DNA of 64,000 nt from Deltaproteobacteria bacterium (GTDB taxonomy: Bacteria > Lernaellota > Lernaellaia > JACKCT01): positions 148,637 to 212,636 of the forward strand of contig JAOSJX010000026.1 in assembly GCA_027493875.1 (NCBI GenBank), in the 5' to 3' direction. The notes under the pieces were generated by a model. The model saw only the letters and a program-made list of their open reading frames with translations, ran no database searches and was not told the origin of the DNA. Positions 28,559-38,166 of the stretch are shown here, in pieces (the first letter of the stretch is position 1; each line of letters opens with the position of its first letter). The translations under genes were made by a program, and so were the position numbers.

Positions 28559-28699
28559 ATGCTCCCAGATTTCCAGGAAAACGGGTTCCTTCCTCCTGGA
28601 ATCCACTCGGCCACCTTCGAGGAACTGGCAGACCGGTTCGGCAGGCAATCGGAGATTCGTCGAGTCCAGATCGAGTACTCACTCCCAAGGGGATGGTAG
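28559..28699 (+). pseudogene. N-terminal remnant of a DUF6932-like protein
   Basis: 46 residues: MLPDFQENGFLPPGIHSATFEELADRFGRQSEIRRVQ and then an unrelated ending SLPRGW. The N-terminal motif (PxF...G.LPPGIH.AT..E...RFG) is the conserved opening of DUF6932 proteins, which are normally about 160-200 residues long and nucleotidyltransferase-like. Everything after the R-R-x-Q-I-E segment is missing, so this is a truncated copy. It is followed directly by a short coiled-coil gene. Confidence 0.6.
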
Positions 28700-28708
28700 A
28701 GTGCTGCT

Positions 28709-28924
28709 ATGACACTTAGTAATTTGAAACAACTCCAGGTGACGCGAGAAAAGCTCGATTTGCTTGAGTGTAGAATCGCCGAAATTCGAGAATGTCCGGA
28801 CCGTCGTGGGCCCAATGATGAACTCACTGTGCGATCGTTGAAGCGTCTTGCCAACCAACTCCGAGAAGAAATCGTCCGGAGTGAAGCTGCAAGTCATTCG
28901 ACCAATGAACCTGCTTCCTCCTGA
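28709..28924 (+). CDS. Small coiled-coil protein associated with the DUF6932 remnant
   Basis: 71 residues, intact: MTLSNLKQLQVTREKLDLLECRIAEIRECPDRRGPNDELTVRSLKRLANQLREEIVRSEA. It is strongly helical and heptad-like, without enzymatic motifs. Similar short proteins are commonly found beside DUF6932 genes in planctomycetal genomes (recollection, not checked). The pair might be a two-component toxin-antitoxin-like module, with this gene as the small partner. Here the larger partner is truncated, so the unit may be dead or this gene may be an orphan. Confidence 0.5.
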   Translation: MTLSNLKQLQVTREKLDLLECRIAEIRECPDRRGPNDELTVRSLKRLANQLREEIVRSEAASHSTNEPASS

Positions 28925-28987
28925 TTGTTGTGAGGAGTGCGGTGATGACATCTGACTCTCCGCCGTGACAGCACCCGGAAGCACGAC

Positions 28988-31850
28988 GATGACCACCCCA
29001 ATCCCCCGTCGCCTCCACGCCCGTCGCTTCCTCTCTCATCGCAACGCTCGTATCCTCGCCCTCCTTCCCCCTCCCACAACCTCCACGCCGCCGCCCCCGA
29101 CGCGCGACACCTCCTCCGTACCGGCAACTACGCCGAGCGCGGGAGGGCCTTCATACCAGGCTGCCCAGTCGCCCGCCGCCGCCGTCGGTCTCGCCCGAGC
29201 CTGCCAGGCCCAGGGAAAACTCGAAGAAGCAACCGCTGCCCTCGCCCCTGGAAACACAAGACCCGCCGCCGACGCCGAACTGGCCCGAATGGCCTTCGAC
29301 CGCGGCGACCGGGAAGAAGCCGAGAAACTGGTTGAAGAAATCCTCGCCAAGAACCCCGATCATGTGCCGGCCCTCTGGCTCCAGGCCGAATTGCACCGAA
29401 CCGACGGACGCCCCGACCAGGCCGCCGCCCTCTGCCAGCGCTCTCGTAAACATCTACAACCAGTCCAAGTTCACCGACGCTGAAACCCTCCGCTGGATCG
29501 GCCTGGCCGCCGCCCGTCACGCCGCCCGGAACTCCGCCAACGACCAGTTCCGCTTCCTCACCACCGCCTTCTACCCCGATCTCCTGGCCCTCGAACCCGA
29601 CTTCTGGCCGGCCCACTACGACGCCGGACGACTCCTCCTCGAAAAATACAACCAGGCCGACGCCGCCAAACAGTTCCAGGCCGCCCTCCAGATCAATCCC
29701 CACGCGGCCGAAACCCACGTCGCTCTCGCCGAACTGTTCCTCCTCGGGCGCAAAGTCGACCAGGCCGAAACCGCCCTCGCCCGGGCCCTCGAAATCAACC
29801 CCAACCACCTCGCGGCCTTGCGAACCTCCGCCGACGTCGCCTGGCTGAACTCCCAGTTCGATCGGGCCTTCGACCTCCTCGAAAACCGCGTCCTCCCTCT
29901 CAATCCGCTCTCGGAAGAGACCCTTGGCCGGCTCCTCGCAGCCCGAATCGTGCGCGACGGCGATCGCTGGCGCGACGAAGGCTCCGCCGCCCAGGCGATC
30001 CTGGCCGAGGTCCTCCATCGCAATCCGCGAGCCGACGACTTCTTCCTCGCCGCCGCCGCATGGCTCCGAGACCCACCACCGCAAACACGAGGCCGCCGAG
30101 CTGCTCACCCGGGCCCTCGACACCTCCCCCGGCGAACCGCGTCTGGCGGCCGCCCTCGGACAGATCAAGATGCAAATGGGCCAAGAGGCGGAGGCCCGCG
30201 ACCTCTTCCGCACCGCCTTCGATCGCGACCCCTTCAACGTCCGAACCGGCAACATGCTCGAAATGCTCCGCAGTTCTCGACGGCCTCGAGACCAAACAGG
30301 CCGGCGGTTGCCTGCTCCGCTACGACCTCCACCGCGACGCCCTCCTCGCCGACTACGCCTCCGAATTCCTCGCCGCTGACTACCCCCGCCTCTGCAAACT
30401 CTTCGGGTACACGCCCCCGAGCCCCCTTAATCGAGATCCTCAACGAGTCCCGCGGCGTCCCCGGCGCCCAGTGGTTCGGCACCCGAATGCTCGGCCTTCC
30501 CTACGTCGGACCCGTCGCGGCCAGCACCGGCGACGTCGTCGTCATGGTCTCCCCCAACGATCCGACCCTCGGCGCCAAATTCAACTGGACCCAAACCCTC
30601 CGCCACGAAATGGTCCACGTCGTCACCTTGCAGCAGACGAACTACCGCATCCCCTTCTGGTACACCGAAGGCCTCGCCGTCTGGTGCGAAGACAAGCCCC
30701 GTCCCTCCCCTGGAATCCCCTCCTGGTCCGCCGCCAGGCCGCCGGCACCCTGCTCGACCTCTCCAACATCGATTTCGGCTTCACCCGTCCCGGATCGTGC
30801 GAAGACCGCACCCTCGCCTATTGCCAGGCGGAACTCTACGTCCAGTACATCCTCCAAGGCCGCGAAGAACAGGTCCTGCGCGACCTGCTCGCCGCCTATC
30901 AGTCGGGGCTGACCACCGCCGAAGCCGTCCGCACCGTGCTTAATGTGTCTCTCGATGAATTCGAACGCGGCTACCAAGAGTATGTCGCCAGCGTGACCCG
31001 CTCCATGGCCGATCTCCTCCCCCAAGTCGAGCCCCCTTCGCCGAACTCCTAGCCGCAACCCGTGCCGATCCCGACAACCCCGATCTGGCCGCCGCACTCG
31101 CCTGCGCCTACCTCGATCGCGATGCCCGAAAAGAAGCCCTCGCCGAAGCCCGCCGTGCACTCGACCTCTCCCCGCCACCCTCGCGCTACTTACGTTATGG
31201 CGAGACTCCACATTCTTGCCGGCCGATCCGAGATGGCCATCGCCCTCCTTCAAGACTGTCTGGACGAGCAATCGCCCGATCTCAAGGTGCTCAACCTCCT
31301 GGCGGGCCTCCGTCTCAAAGCCCGCCAGTTCGACGAAGCCGAACGTCTCTATCGCCTGGGCATCCGGCATAACCCGGAACAATCCAATCTGGTTGCGGCT
31401 CTTGCAGCGGACCGCCGAGTGGCGAGGGCGATCGGGAAAAACAGACCCAAATCCTCGGCCTTCTTGCCGAAACCGACTCCGCCGACCTGGCCACCCGTAA
31501 GCAGTTGGTTCAAATAGCCCTCGAAAGCGGGGACCTCGAAACCGCGGCGAAATGGGTGAACCAAGCAATCCAGATCGACGTAAATGACGCAGAACTCCAT
31601 AAGGCGTTTGCCGAAGCCTTGATCGGTCGTCATAATCAACAGATGGCAGCTTCGCGAGCTGGAAGCCGCCGTGCATCTGGAGCCCGAAGATGCCGACACC
31701 CAGCTCGCCTTGGCAAAAACTCTTCTGGCTCTGGGACAAAAAGACGAAGCTCGCAGAGTCCTCAACTCCCCTCAACCAAGCCAGTCTCGACCGGCCCAGA
31801 GCGGCCGCTGTCCAGGAATTGCTGGAGGCAACCGGACCGACCGTGAATCG
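28988..31850 (+). CDS. TPR protein with embedded gluzincin-type metallopeptidase domain, many apparent frameshifts
   Basis: The start is approximate (MTTPIPRRLHARRF). Repeated TPR units run from about 29,090 (NLHAAAPDARHLLRTGNYAER) to 30,260, for example AAKQFQAALQINPHAAETHVALAELFLLGRKVDQAETALARALEINPNHLAAL. A peptidase-MA-like domain follows with zinc motif RHEMVHVVTLQQ and the downstream glutamate in FWYTEGLAVW. A second TPR block lies at 31,060-31,800. Shifts lie near 29,450, 30,065, 30,275, 30,425, 30,710, 31,040, 31,400 and 31,650, several in C or G runs. The protein is probably periplasmic or membrane-associated. The exact end is unresolved: one frame runs straight into mazG through a Pro-rich stretch. 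Confidence 0.65.
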
Positions 31851-31934
31851 CGATATTCCCCCGGTGGTAACCCCACCGAGCCGGCCCCGACGACCGCCGT
31901 CTCCCTGGCCGACTTCCAGCAACTCATCCGCAAC

Positions 31935-32198
31935 ATGTACTTCCGCAAAGACGCCGAACGCGGCATCGACGGTACCTTCATGTGGCTGATGGAAGAGGTG
32001 GGCGAACTGGCCGCCGCACTCCGCGACGGAACTCCCCAAGACAAATCCGAGGAGTTCGCCGACGTCCTCGCCTGGCTCACCACCATCGCCAACGTCGCTG
32101 GGGTCGACCTATCCCAGGCAATCCACCAAAAATACGGCTCGGGATGTCCCGGCTGTGGACAATTCGTCTGTACTTGTCCCGATGCGGGGAAACCATGA
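31935..32198 (+). CDS. MazG-family nucleotide pyrophosphohydrolase
   Basis: The 87 residues from ATG 31935 are intact: MYFRKDAERGIDGTFMWLMEEVGELAAALRDG, with EEVGEL and the downstream EEFADVLAWLTTIANVAGVDL giving the four-helix MazG metal-binding ExxE...ExxD pattern. The C-terminal tail GCPGCGQFVCTCPD is Cys-rich. Homology appears to start about ten residues earlier (SLADFQQLIRN), where there is no good start codon. Either an unusual start or a fusion to the preceding TPR protein is possible. The stop overlaps the next ATG by four bases. MazG enzymes hydrolyse (d)NTPs to monophosphates. Confidence 0.85.
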   Translation: MYFRKDAERGIDGTFMWLMEEVGELAAALRDGTPQDKSEEFADVLAWLTTIANVAGVDLSQAIHQKYGSGCPGCGQFVCTCPDAGKP

Positions 32199-34408
32199 GC
32201 CGCAAGGCAATCGCTTCTCTCCTGGTCCTGCTCGTCCTCTCGATCGATGCCGCCTGCGGTGATTCGCCGATCATCGCACGCGTCGACGTAGGCTTCGCCG
32301 GTTCCTACAAGGCCGGCCTCTGGACCCCGTTCGCGTTCACTTCACTCCCCGTCCCGGCCTCGACGGCACCCAAGTCAGCCTGATCGTCCCGGACGGCGAC
32401 GGCGTCCCTCCCGAGTCTCCGCTACCCTCCCTCCCCTGCCCCGGACTCCCTGCTCCTCTACGCCCGCTTCGGCCGGCTCAGCTCCCCACTCACCGTGCGC
32501 CTGGAAGGCTCCGGTAAACTCCTCGAAGAACGGCTCTTCGAAACCGGCCAGTCGCCCGGCGACAAGACGATCCCCGCCGCGCTCCGCTCCAGTCAACCCT
32601 TGGTCGTCGTCGTCGGAACCGCCCCACTCGGAATCGCCGATGCCGTCGCCCGAATCCGCGAACCCGAAGAGGAACAAACACGCCTCGCCACCCTCGACGA
32701 TGCTGCGGCCTTGCCCGATCGCTGGTATGGATACGAGGGCGTCCAACTCGTGGTTCTCTCGGGAACCGACCTGAAATGCTATTCCGCTCTCAAGCCCAAC
32801 GATGAGCGTGTCGTCGTCGCACTCTCCCAATGGGTTCGCCAAGGGGCCGGCTGCTCATCGCCGTCGGAGAATACGGCGAACAACTCCTCGGTGCCGACGG
32901 CCCCTTGCGCGATCTGGTGCCCGGCCGATTCGAAAAGACGATTTCCCTCAGCCAGGCTCGCGAACTCGAACGCTTCGTCGACAGCCAAAAGGGCCTCCCC
33001 TCGCGAGTCGACGGCAAAATGCTGCAAATCGCCCAGTTGACCGGCGTCGAGGGAGTCGTCGATGTCCGGGAAGGCAACCTCCCCCATCGTTGTCAACCGT
33101 GTCTGGGGATTCGGCCAGGTGACCTTCCTGGCCTCCGATCTCGGATCGCGGCCCCGTCGGAAAATGGGAAGACCGCCCGACCCTCGTAGCCAGACTGCTG
33201 GGCTGGCCCGAAAAGCCGTCGAATACGAACGGGAAGACAAAACGATCCGTCACTTCGGCTACACCGACCTCGCCGGCCAGTTGCGCGCCCTCGATCAGTT
33301 CGACGGTGTCCGCCAGATCCCCTTCACACTCATCATCGCCGTCGTCGTCAGTCTACCTCCTCCTCATCGGTCCCGGAGACTACTTCCTCCTGCGAAAAGT
33401 CCTCCGCCGAATGGAACTCACCTGGATCACCTTTCCGGCAACCGTCGTCCTCTTCTGTATCGTCGCCTACCTCGTGGCCTGCCGCACCAAGGGCGACCGC
33501 TTCCTCGTCAACCAGGCAACCGTGATCGACGTCGATACCCAGACCGCACAATTGCGCGGTACCGCCTGGGCCAACGTCTTCAGCCCCGAAACCCGCCGCG
33601 CCGACCTCCGCTTCACCGTCCCGCCCCAGAACAAGGCAAGCCCGCAACCCCGGAGGCCCAGCCCCAGCAGGTCACCGCTTGGCTGGGACTGCCCGGCAAG
33701 GCCCTCGGCGCCATGGAGCCCGTCACTCCACCACCCGTCGTCTGGTCCGAGCCCTATGACTTCAACGACCACGCCGCCTGGCTCGGCAACCTGCCCCTCC
33801 AGGTCTGGTCCAGCAAAAGCCTCACCACCCGCTGGACCGGCCATGTCGACGCCTCCTTCCAGTCCGACCTGGAAGAAAAAGGCCCCATCCCTTCCGGTCA
33901 GCTCACCAGCCGGCTCGACATGCCCTCAACGACTGCCTGCTCGTCTACGGCAGTTGGGTCTATGAATTGGGAACCATCGCCCCCGGCCAGCAGGTCCGCG
34001 TCGGCGCCACCGTCCCCCGTCGCGAACTCGCCAGTTTCCTCACCGGACGCAAACTGGTCTTCGACGCCAAGGAAGAACGCGCCCTCCAACGCGCTACCCG
34101 CTACAGCGTCGAAAGCACCGATCCCGACTACGTCCTCCGCGCCATGACCTTCTTCCAGAAGCCGCTGGCAGGCCGACCCTACACCAGTCTGGCCAACACC
34201 TACCAGGGCTTCGTCGATATGAGCGGCCTCCTCAGACCCAACCGCGCCGTCCTCATCGCCAGAGCCGCCGGATCCAGAAGACGGCCGGGGCCCCTCCCAC
34301 TCTCTGCCCGAATATCGTTGTCCAGCAACGGCCGGACCGTTCCCCTCCACGAAAAGCACACCACGCTCCTCCGCTTCGTGCTCCCCGTTCGGCTCCGACG
34401 AAAGATAG
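32195..34408 (+). CDS. Large membrane protein upstream of an ABC ATPase, many apparent frameshifts
   Basis: ATG 32195 overlaps the mazG stop. The signal peptide MSRKAIASLLVLLVLSIDAACG leads into a long extracytoplasmic region, with pieces such as KTIPAALRSSQPLVVVVGTAPLGIADAV and GRLLIAVGEYGEQLLGADGPLRDLVPG (a Rossmann/GATase-like stretch). Two membrane helices follow near 33,330-33,480: IIAVVVSLYLLLIGPGDYFLL and LTWITFPATVVLFCIVAYLV. A second soluble domain includes VYELGTIAPGQQVRVGATVPRREL. A stop at 34408 (GSDER) is a plausible end, nine bases before the ABC ATPase. Proteins of this layout occur next to ABC ATPases in planctomycetes (recollection); it may be an accessory or gliding-like component. 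Confidence 0.6.
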
Positions 34409-34416
34409 GCCTGCCC

Positions 34417-35347
34417 ATGATTCAAACCGAAGACCTCACCAAACAATACGGCGACCTCAAGGCCATCCGACAGCCTCAAGCTCGACCTCGACGACGGCGA
34501 TCTGTTCGGGTTCATCGGTCCCAACGGATCGGGCAAAACCACCACCATGCGGATCCTCGCCACGCTCCTCCAACCCAGTTGGGGCGAGGCCACCGTCTGC
34601 GGATACTCGATCTACACCCATCCCAAGGAAATCCGCCGTCTGATCGGCTATATGCCCGACTTCTTCGGCGTCTACGACGACATGAAGGTCATCGAGTATC
34701 TCGAATTCTTCGCCGCCGCCTACCGCATCAAGGGGCCGCCCGGCGAAAGAAATGCAACGAAATGCTCGGAAATGGTCGACCTTCGGATACAAACGCGACG
34801 CCTTCGTCACCAGCCTCTCCCGCGGCATGACCCAGCGGCTCGGACTCGCCCGCGTCCTCCTCCACGATCCCCAGGTCCTCCTCCTCGACGAACCCGCCAG
34901 CGGCCTCGACCCCCGCGCACGTGATCGAGATCCGCGGACTCCTCAAAGAACTCCGCAAGCTCGGCAAGACCATCATGGTGTCCAGCCATATCCTCCCCGA
35001 ACTGGCCGATATCTGCAACAAGGTCGGCATCATCGAGAGGGGTGTGCTGATGGTCTCGGCCGAAGTCGCCGAAGTCATGCGCATGGTCCGCGAGCGACCG
35101 GTCCTGGCCATCGAAATCGTCGGCGATCAGGACGCCGCCGCCAAACTCCTGGAAGCCCACGACTCCGTCGATAGCGTCGAACCCCGCGACGGAAAACTCT
35201 TCGCCACCCTCGCCGCGGGCGTCGACGACTACAGCGACCTCCCCACCCTCCTCGTCCAGGCCGGATTCAAAATCAAAACCTTCAAAGAAGGGCGAAATCA
35301 ACCTCGAAACCGCCTTCATGTACCTCACCAAAGGCATCACCGCCTAG
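34417..35347 (+). CDS. ABC transporter ATP-binding protein, several apparent frameshifts
   Basis: Starts MIQTEDLTKQYGDLKAI. Walker A is GPNGSGKTT, the Q-loop region IGYMPDFFGVYDDMKVIEYL, the signature LSRGMTQRLGLARVLL, Walker B VLLLDEPASGLDP and the H-loop SSHIL. The C-terminal extension (EIVGDQDAAAKLL...) resembles DrrA/CcmA-type exporters and ends EINLETAFMYLTKGITA. Frame changes lie near 34,470, 34,780, 34,920 and 35,290. A permease is not visible; the preceding membrane protein is the likely partner by position. Confidence 0.85.
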
Positions 35348-35446
35348 CCAGTGTTGTTGTTCGCTCCGCGAACAAACACCTCTTCGCTCCGCGAAGACCG
35401 ACTCTTCCACCCCAGTGAATCTGTTGCGGCTGAAACGAGACGGAAC

Positions 35447-36459
35447 ATGCGAATCCTCGTCACCGGCGGCACCGGCTACATCGGCAGCCACACCTGCGTC
35501 AGCCTCCTCGAAGCCGGCTACACCCCCCGTCATCGTCGACAACCTCAGCAACAGCAAACCCGCCGTCCTCGATCGGCTCGCCCAGATCACCGGCCGCGAC
35601 CTCACCTTCTACCGGGGCGACATCCGCGATCAGGCCCTCATGGAATCGATCCTGAGCGATGAGAAGATCGATGCCGTCATCCACTTCGCCGGCCTCAAAG
35701 CCGTCGGAGAGTCGGTCTCCATCCCCCTGGCCTATTACGAAAACAACGTCGGCGGCACCGTCAGCCTCCTCAAGGCCATGGACGCCGCCGCCGTCCGCTC
35801 CATCGTCTTCAGTTCCTCCGCCACCGTCTACGGCGACCCCGCCCAACTCCCCATCCCCGAAACCGCACCCTCAGCTGCCACCAACCCTACGGTCGCACCA
35901 AGCTCTTCATCGAAGAAATTCTCCGCGACCTCGCCGTCGCCGACCCCCGCTGGAGCCTCGTCATCCTCCGCTACTTCAACCCCGTCGGCGCCCACCCCTC
36001 CGGCCTCATCGGCGAAGACCCCAGGATATCCCCAACAACCTCATGCCCTTCGTCGCCCAGGTCGCTGTCGGTCGCCGCGAGAAACTCTCCGTCTTCGGCG
36101 GCGACTACCCCACCCGCGACGGCACCGGCGTCCGCGACTACATCCACGTGGTCGACCTGGCCGAAGGCCACGTCGCCGCCCTCAAGGCCCACGCCCGAGA
36201 AACCGGCGTCTTCACCTACAACCTGGGCACCGGCAACGGCTCCAGCGTCCTCGAAATCGTCGCGGCCTTCGCCCAGGCCGCCGGACGGCCCGTCCCCTAC
36301 CAGATCACCGATCGACGCCCCGGCGACGTCGCCCAATGCTACGCCGACCCCACCCTCGCCCGTGAAAAGCTCGGCTGGCAGGCCACCCGAGATCTGAACG
36401 CCATGACCGCCGACGCCTGGCGCTGGCAATCCGCCAACCCCAACGGCTACGACCCATAG
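35447..36459 (+). CDS. galE: UDP-glucose 4-epimerase, apparent frameshifts
   Basis: N-terminal Rossmann motif MRILVTGGTGYIGSHT; DxRD equivalent GDIRDQ; FAGLKAVGESV; SSSATVYGDP; catalytic YxxxK in PYGRTKLFIEEIL; NLMPFVAQVAVGRREKLSVFGGDYPTRDGTGVRDYIHVVDLA; and YNLGTGNGSSVLEI. These are diagnostic for GalE. Frame changes lie near 35,523, 35,880 and 36,020. The enzyme interconverts UDP-glucose and UDP-galactose for envelope polysaccharides. It follows the ABC ATPase by about 100 bases and may end that operon. Confidence 0.93.
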
Positions 36460-36627
36460 CCGCTCATCGTCGCTTTTCGCGCCGCGAAAAGACGCTTCCT
36501 TGTGTCTGAAGCTGGTGCGAGAAGGCTCAAAGAACCGCGATCTACATGGATCGCACATCCCCTCCTGCCAACAAACCCGGCCACAGAGAGATCTTCGTCC
36601 CAACTCGGGCCAGTTCGCTGCAAAAAA

Positions 36628-36776
36628 GTAGCAGGCACACTCCGTGTGCCGTCCGCCAAGTCTTCAGTAGCCATTGGCAGTTCCTTTCACACAACGTACT
36701 GGCGATAGGCCCCGACTTCTCCGAACTCGACAAATCCCGGCACTTCAGCGGACGGCACACGGAGTGTGCCTGCTAC
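36628..36776. repeat. Perfect 29-base inverted repeat with 91-base spacer
   Basis: The left arm 36628-36656 starts GTAGCAGGCACACTCC, and the right arm 36748-36776 is its exact reverse complement. Each arm contains an inner palindrome (GCACAC...GTGTGC). The right arm overlaps the 3' end of the DUF4886 gene. There is no clear target duplication. It is a REP/BIME-like or small non-autonomous element. Confidence 0.8.
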
Positions 36777-37771
36777 CTTTCTTGCGCCGGCCGCCGCCCC
36801 TTTGCCATCACCTCGTGCGCAATCCCGCTCAAAAACGCTGCATCCTCGTCCGAAATCCTCTCCACCCGAATCCCCTCCGCATACGGATTCAGCCCCGTCA
36901 GGAACGCGAACCACACGCACGCCGCAAGATACTCGCCCCGAACTCCCGCGTGATGGCTGTCGCAGCGGAGCTGCCGGGGCTCCGTCCCGCTCCAAGAATA
37001 GCCCACGCACAGCGAGTTCTCCTGCTTCGGAAGCGCCGGCGGCATGAGGGACGATCGATCGACCGTCTCGTCGGGCACGTACGGCCGGACCTCGCGCGCT
37101 ACCTGAAACGCCACACCCACCGGAATCAACCGCACCCCCAGCTCCTTGGCAATCGTCCGATACGCCTCGTCCAGGTCCCGGTACATCTCCTTCTGCCCGT
37201 AACCCGGCTTGTCCGGAAACACCTTGTCAAAATCGCCGTCCACCCGGTAAGCCCAGGTCTGGTGCAACACCACCTCCGCCTGCGGCGCGTACTTCCTGAC
37301 GTAGTCGTAAAGCTCCTTCGCGTACGGACGGTAACTCTCCACATTCGGGCTCTGCGCGCTCACCTGCTGAATCGTCACCACGTCCCACTTGTCCGAAGCC
37401 AGAACTTCCCGCAGCCCCGCCTTCACCCGCGTCTCCTTCCCCTCCCCGTCCCTGACGGTGAGCGTGTACGGCTTCCCCTCCGGATCCTCCCCGTCCGCGT
37501 CGTGCAGCTTCGCCAGCCGCATGTGCTTCTCCATGGAGCACCCGCCGATGATCGCCCTGCCCAGCGTGACCCGGCACTTCTCGCTCTGCGCACCCATCGG
37601 CCCCAGAAATGCAAACGCATTAACCGTGAAACTGTTCCCGATCCCGAGCACTTTGATTTCCCGCTGGGACAGCGGAGTCGCCGCCTGTTCTGCACGGGTC
37701 GTCGAGGTGGCGATGAGAAGGACAGCGGCGGCGCACAGCGTTGAAAGCAGCAGGGATCGGTTCAGATGCAT
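36773..37771 (-). CDS. Secreted SGNH/GDSL hydrolase-like protein (DUF4886)
   Basis: 332 residues, intact, in contrast to most neighbours. The signal peptide is MHLNRSLLLSTLCAAAVLLIATSTTRA. It is followed by IKVLGIGNSFTVNAFAFL (block I Ser) and a C-terminal DSHHAGVRGEYLAACVWFAFLTG (block V Asp-x-x-His), as in DUF4886/SGNH proteins. Internal WDVVTIQQVSAQSPN is the block III-like region. It probably acts on acylated carbohydrates outside the cytoplasm; the substrate is unknown. The last codons run into the 29-base inverted repeat, so the C-terminus may be altered by it. Confidence 0.85.
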   Translation of the reverse strand: MHLNRSLLLSTLCAAAVLLIATSTTRAEQAATPLSQREIKVLGIGNSFTVNAFAFLGPMGAQSEKCRVTLGRAIIGGCSMEKHMRLAKLHDADGEDPEGKPYTLTVRDGEGKETRVKAGLREVLASDKWDVVTIQQVSAQSPNVESYRPYAKELYDYVRKYAPQAEVVLHQTWAYRVDGDFDKVFPDKPGYGQKEMYRDLDEAYRTIAKELGVRLIPVGVAFQVAREVRPYVPDETVDRSSLMPPALPKQENSLCVGYSWSGTEPRQLRCDSHHAGVRGEYLAACVWFAFLTGLNPYAEGIRVERISDEDAAFLSGIAHEVMAKGRRPAQER

Positions 37772-37868
37772 GGTTTCCTCTCTCGCAGCAATTGGTGACT
37801 ATTTGAGGTGGACTCGATTCTCTGGACAGCAGAGAGGGGCGTCAAGGGTACACTGGCTCTTGGCAGCC

Positions 37869-37998
37869 GAGTGCTCTGTCAAGTTCTGCTCTTGGGGTGG
37901 CTGGTGGTCGAGCGTCAGCAAGCCCCCAGCCGGTGTCCCAAGGCATGACGCCCTCGTGCCCCCACGGAGCCCAAATTCCCAATGTTGACAGAGCACCG
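37869..37998. mobile_element. MITE-like element, about 130 bp
   Basis: Terminal inverted repeats GTGCTCTGTCAA (37872-37883) and TTGACAGAGCAC (37985-37996) enclose 101 bases without a reading frame. GGCAGCCGA occurs directly beside both ends (37863-37871 and 37999-38007), which looks like a target duplication of about 6-9 bases. It lies in the spacer between two minus-strand hydrolase genes. Confidence 0.55.
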
Positions 37999-38166
37999 GG
38001 CAGCCGAAAAGACTCCAACCGTCGCGCCCCCCCCGTTACTGCCTTTGGACACCCGAGCTATGCCTTGAAAACGCACCCTCCACTTCCCTCGCGTTGTCCC
38101 GACAACCACTCCTGCTCAGGTCCACGCGATTCGGGCGGAAAAACCTCCGCTGCCGCCGATCCCCCG

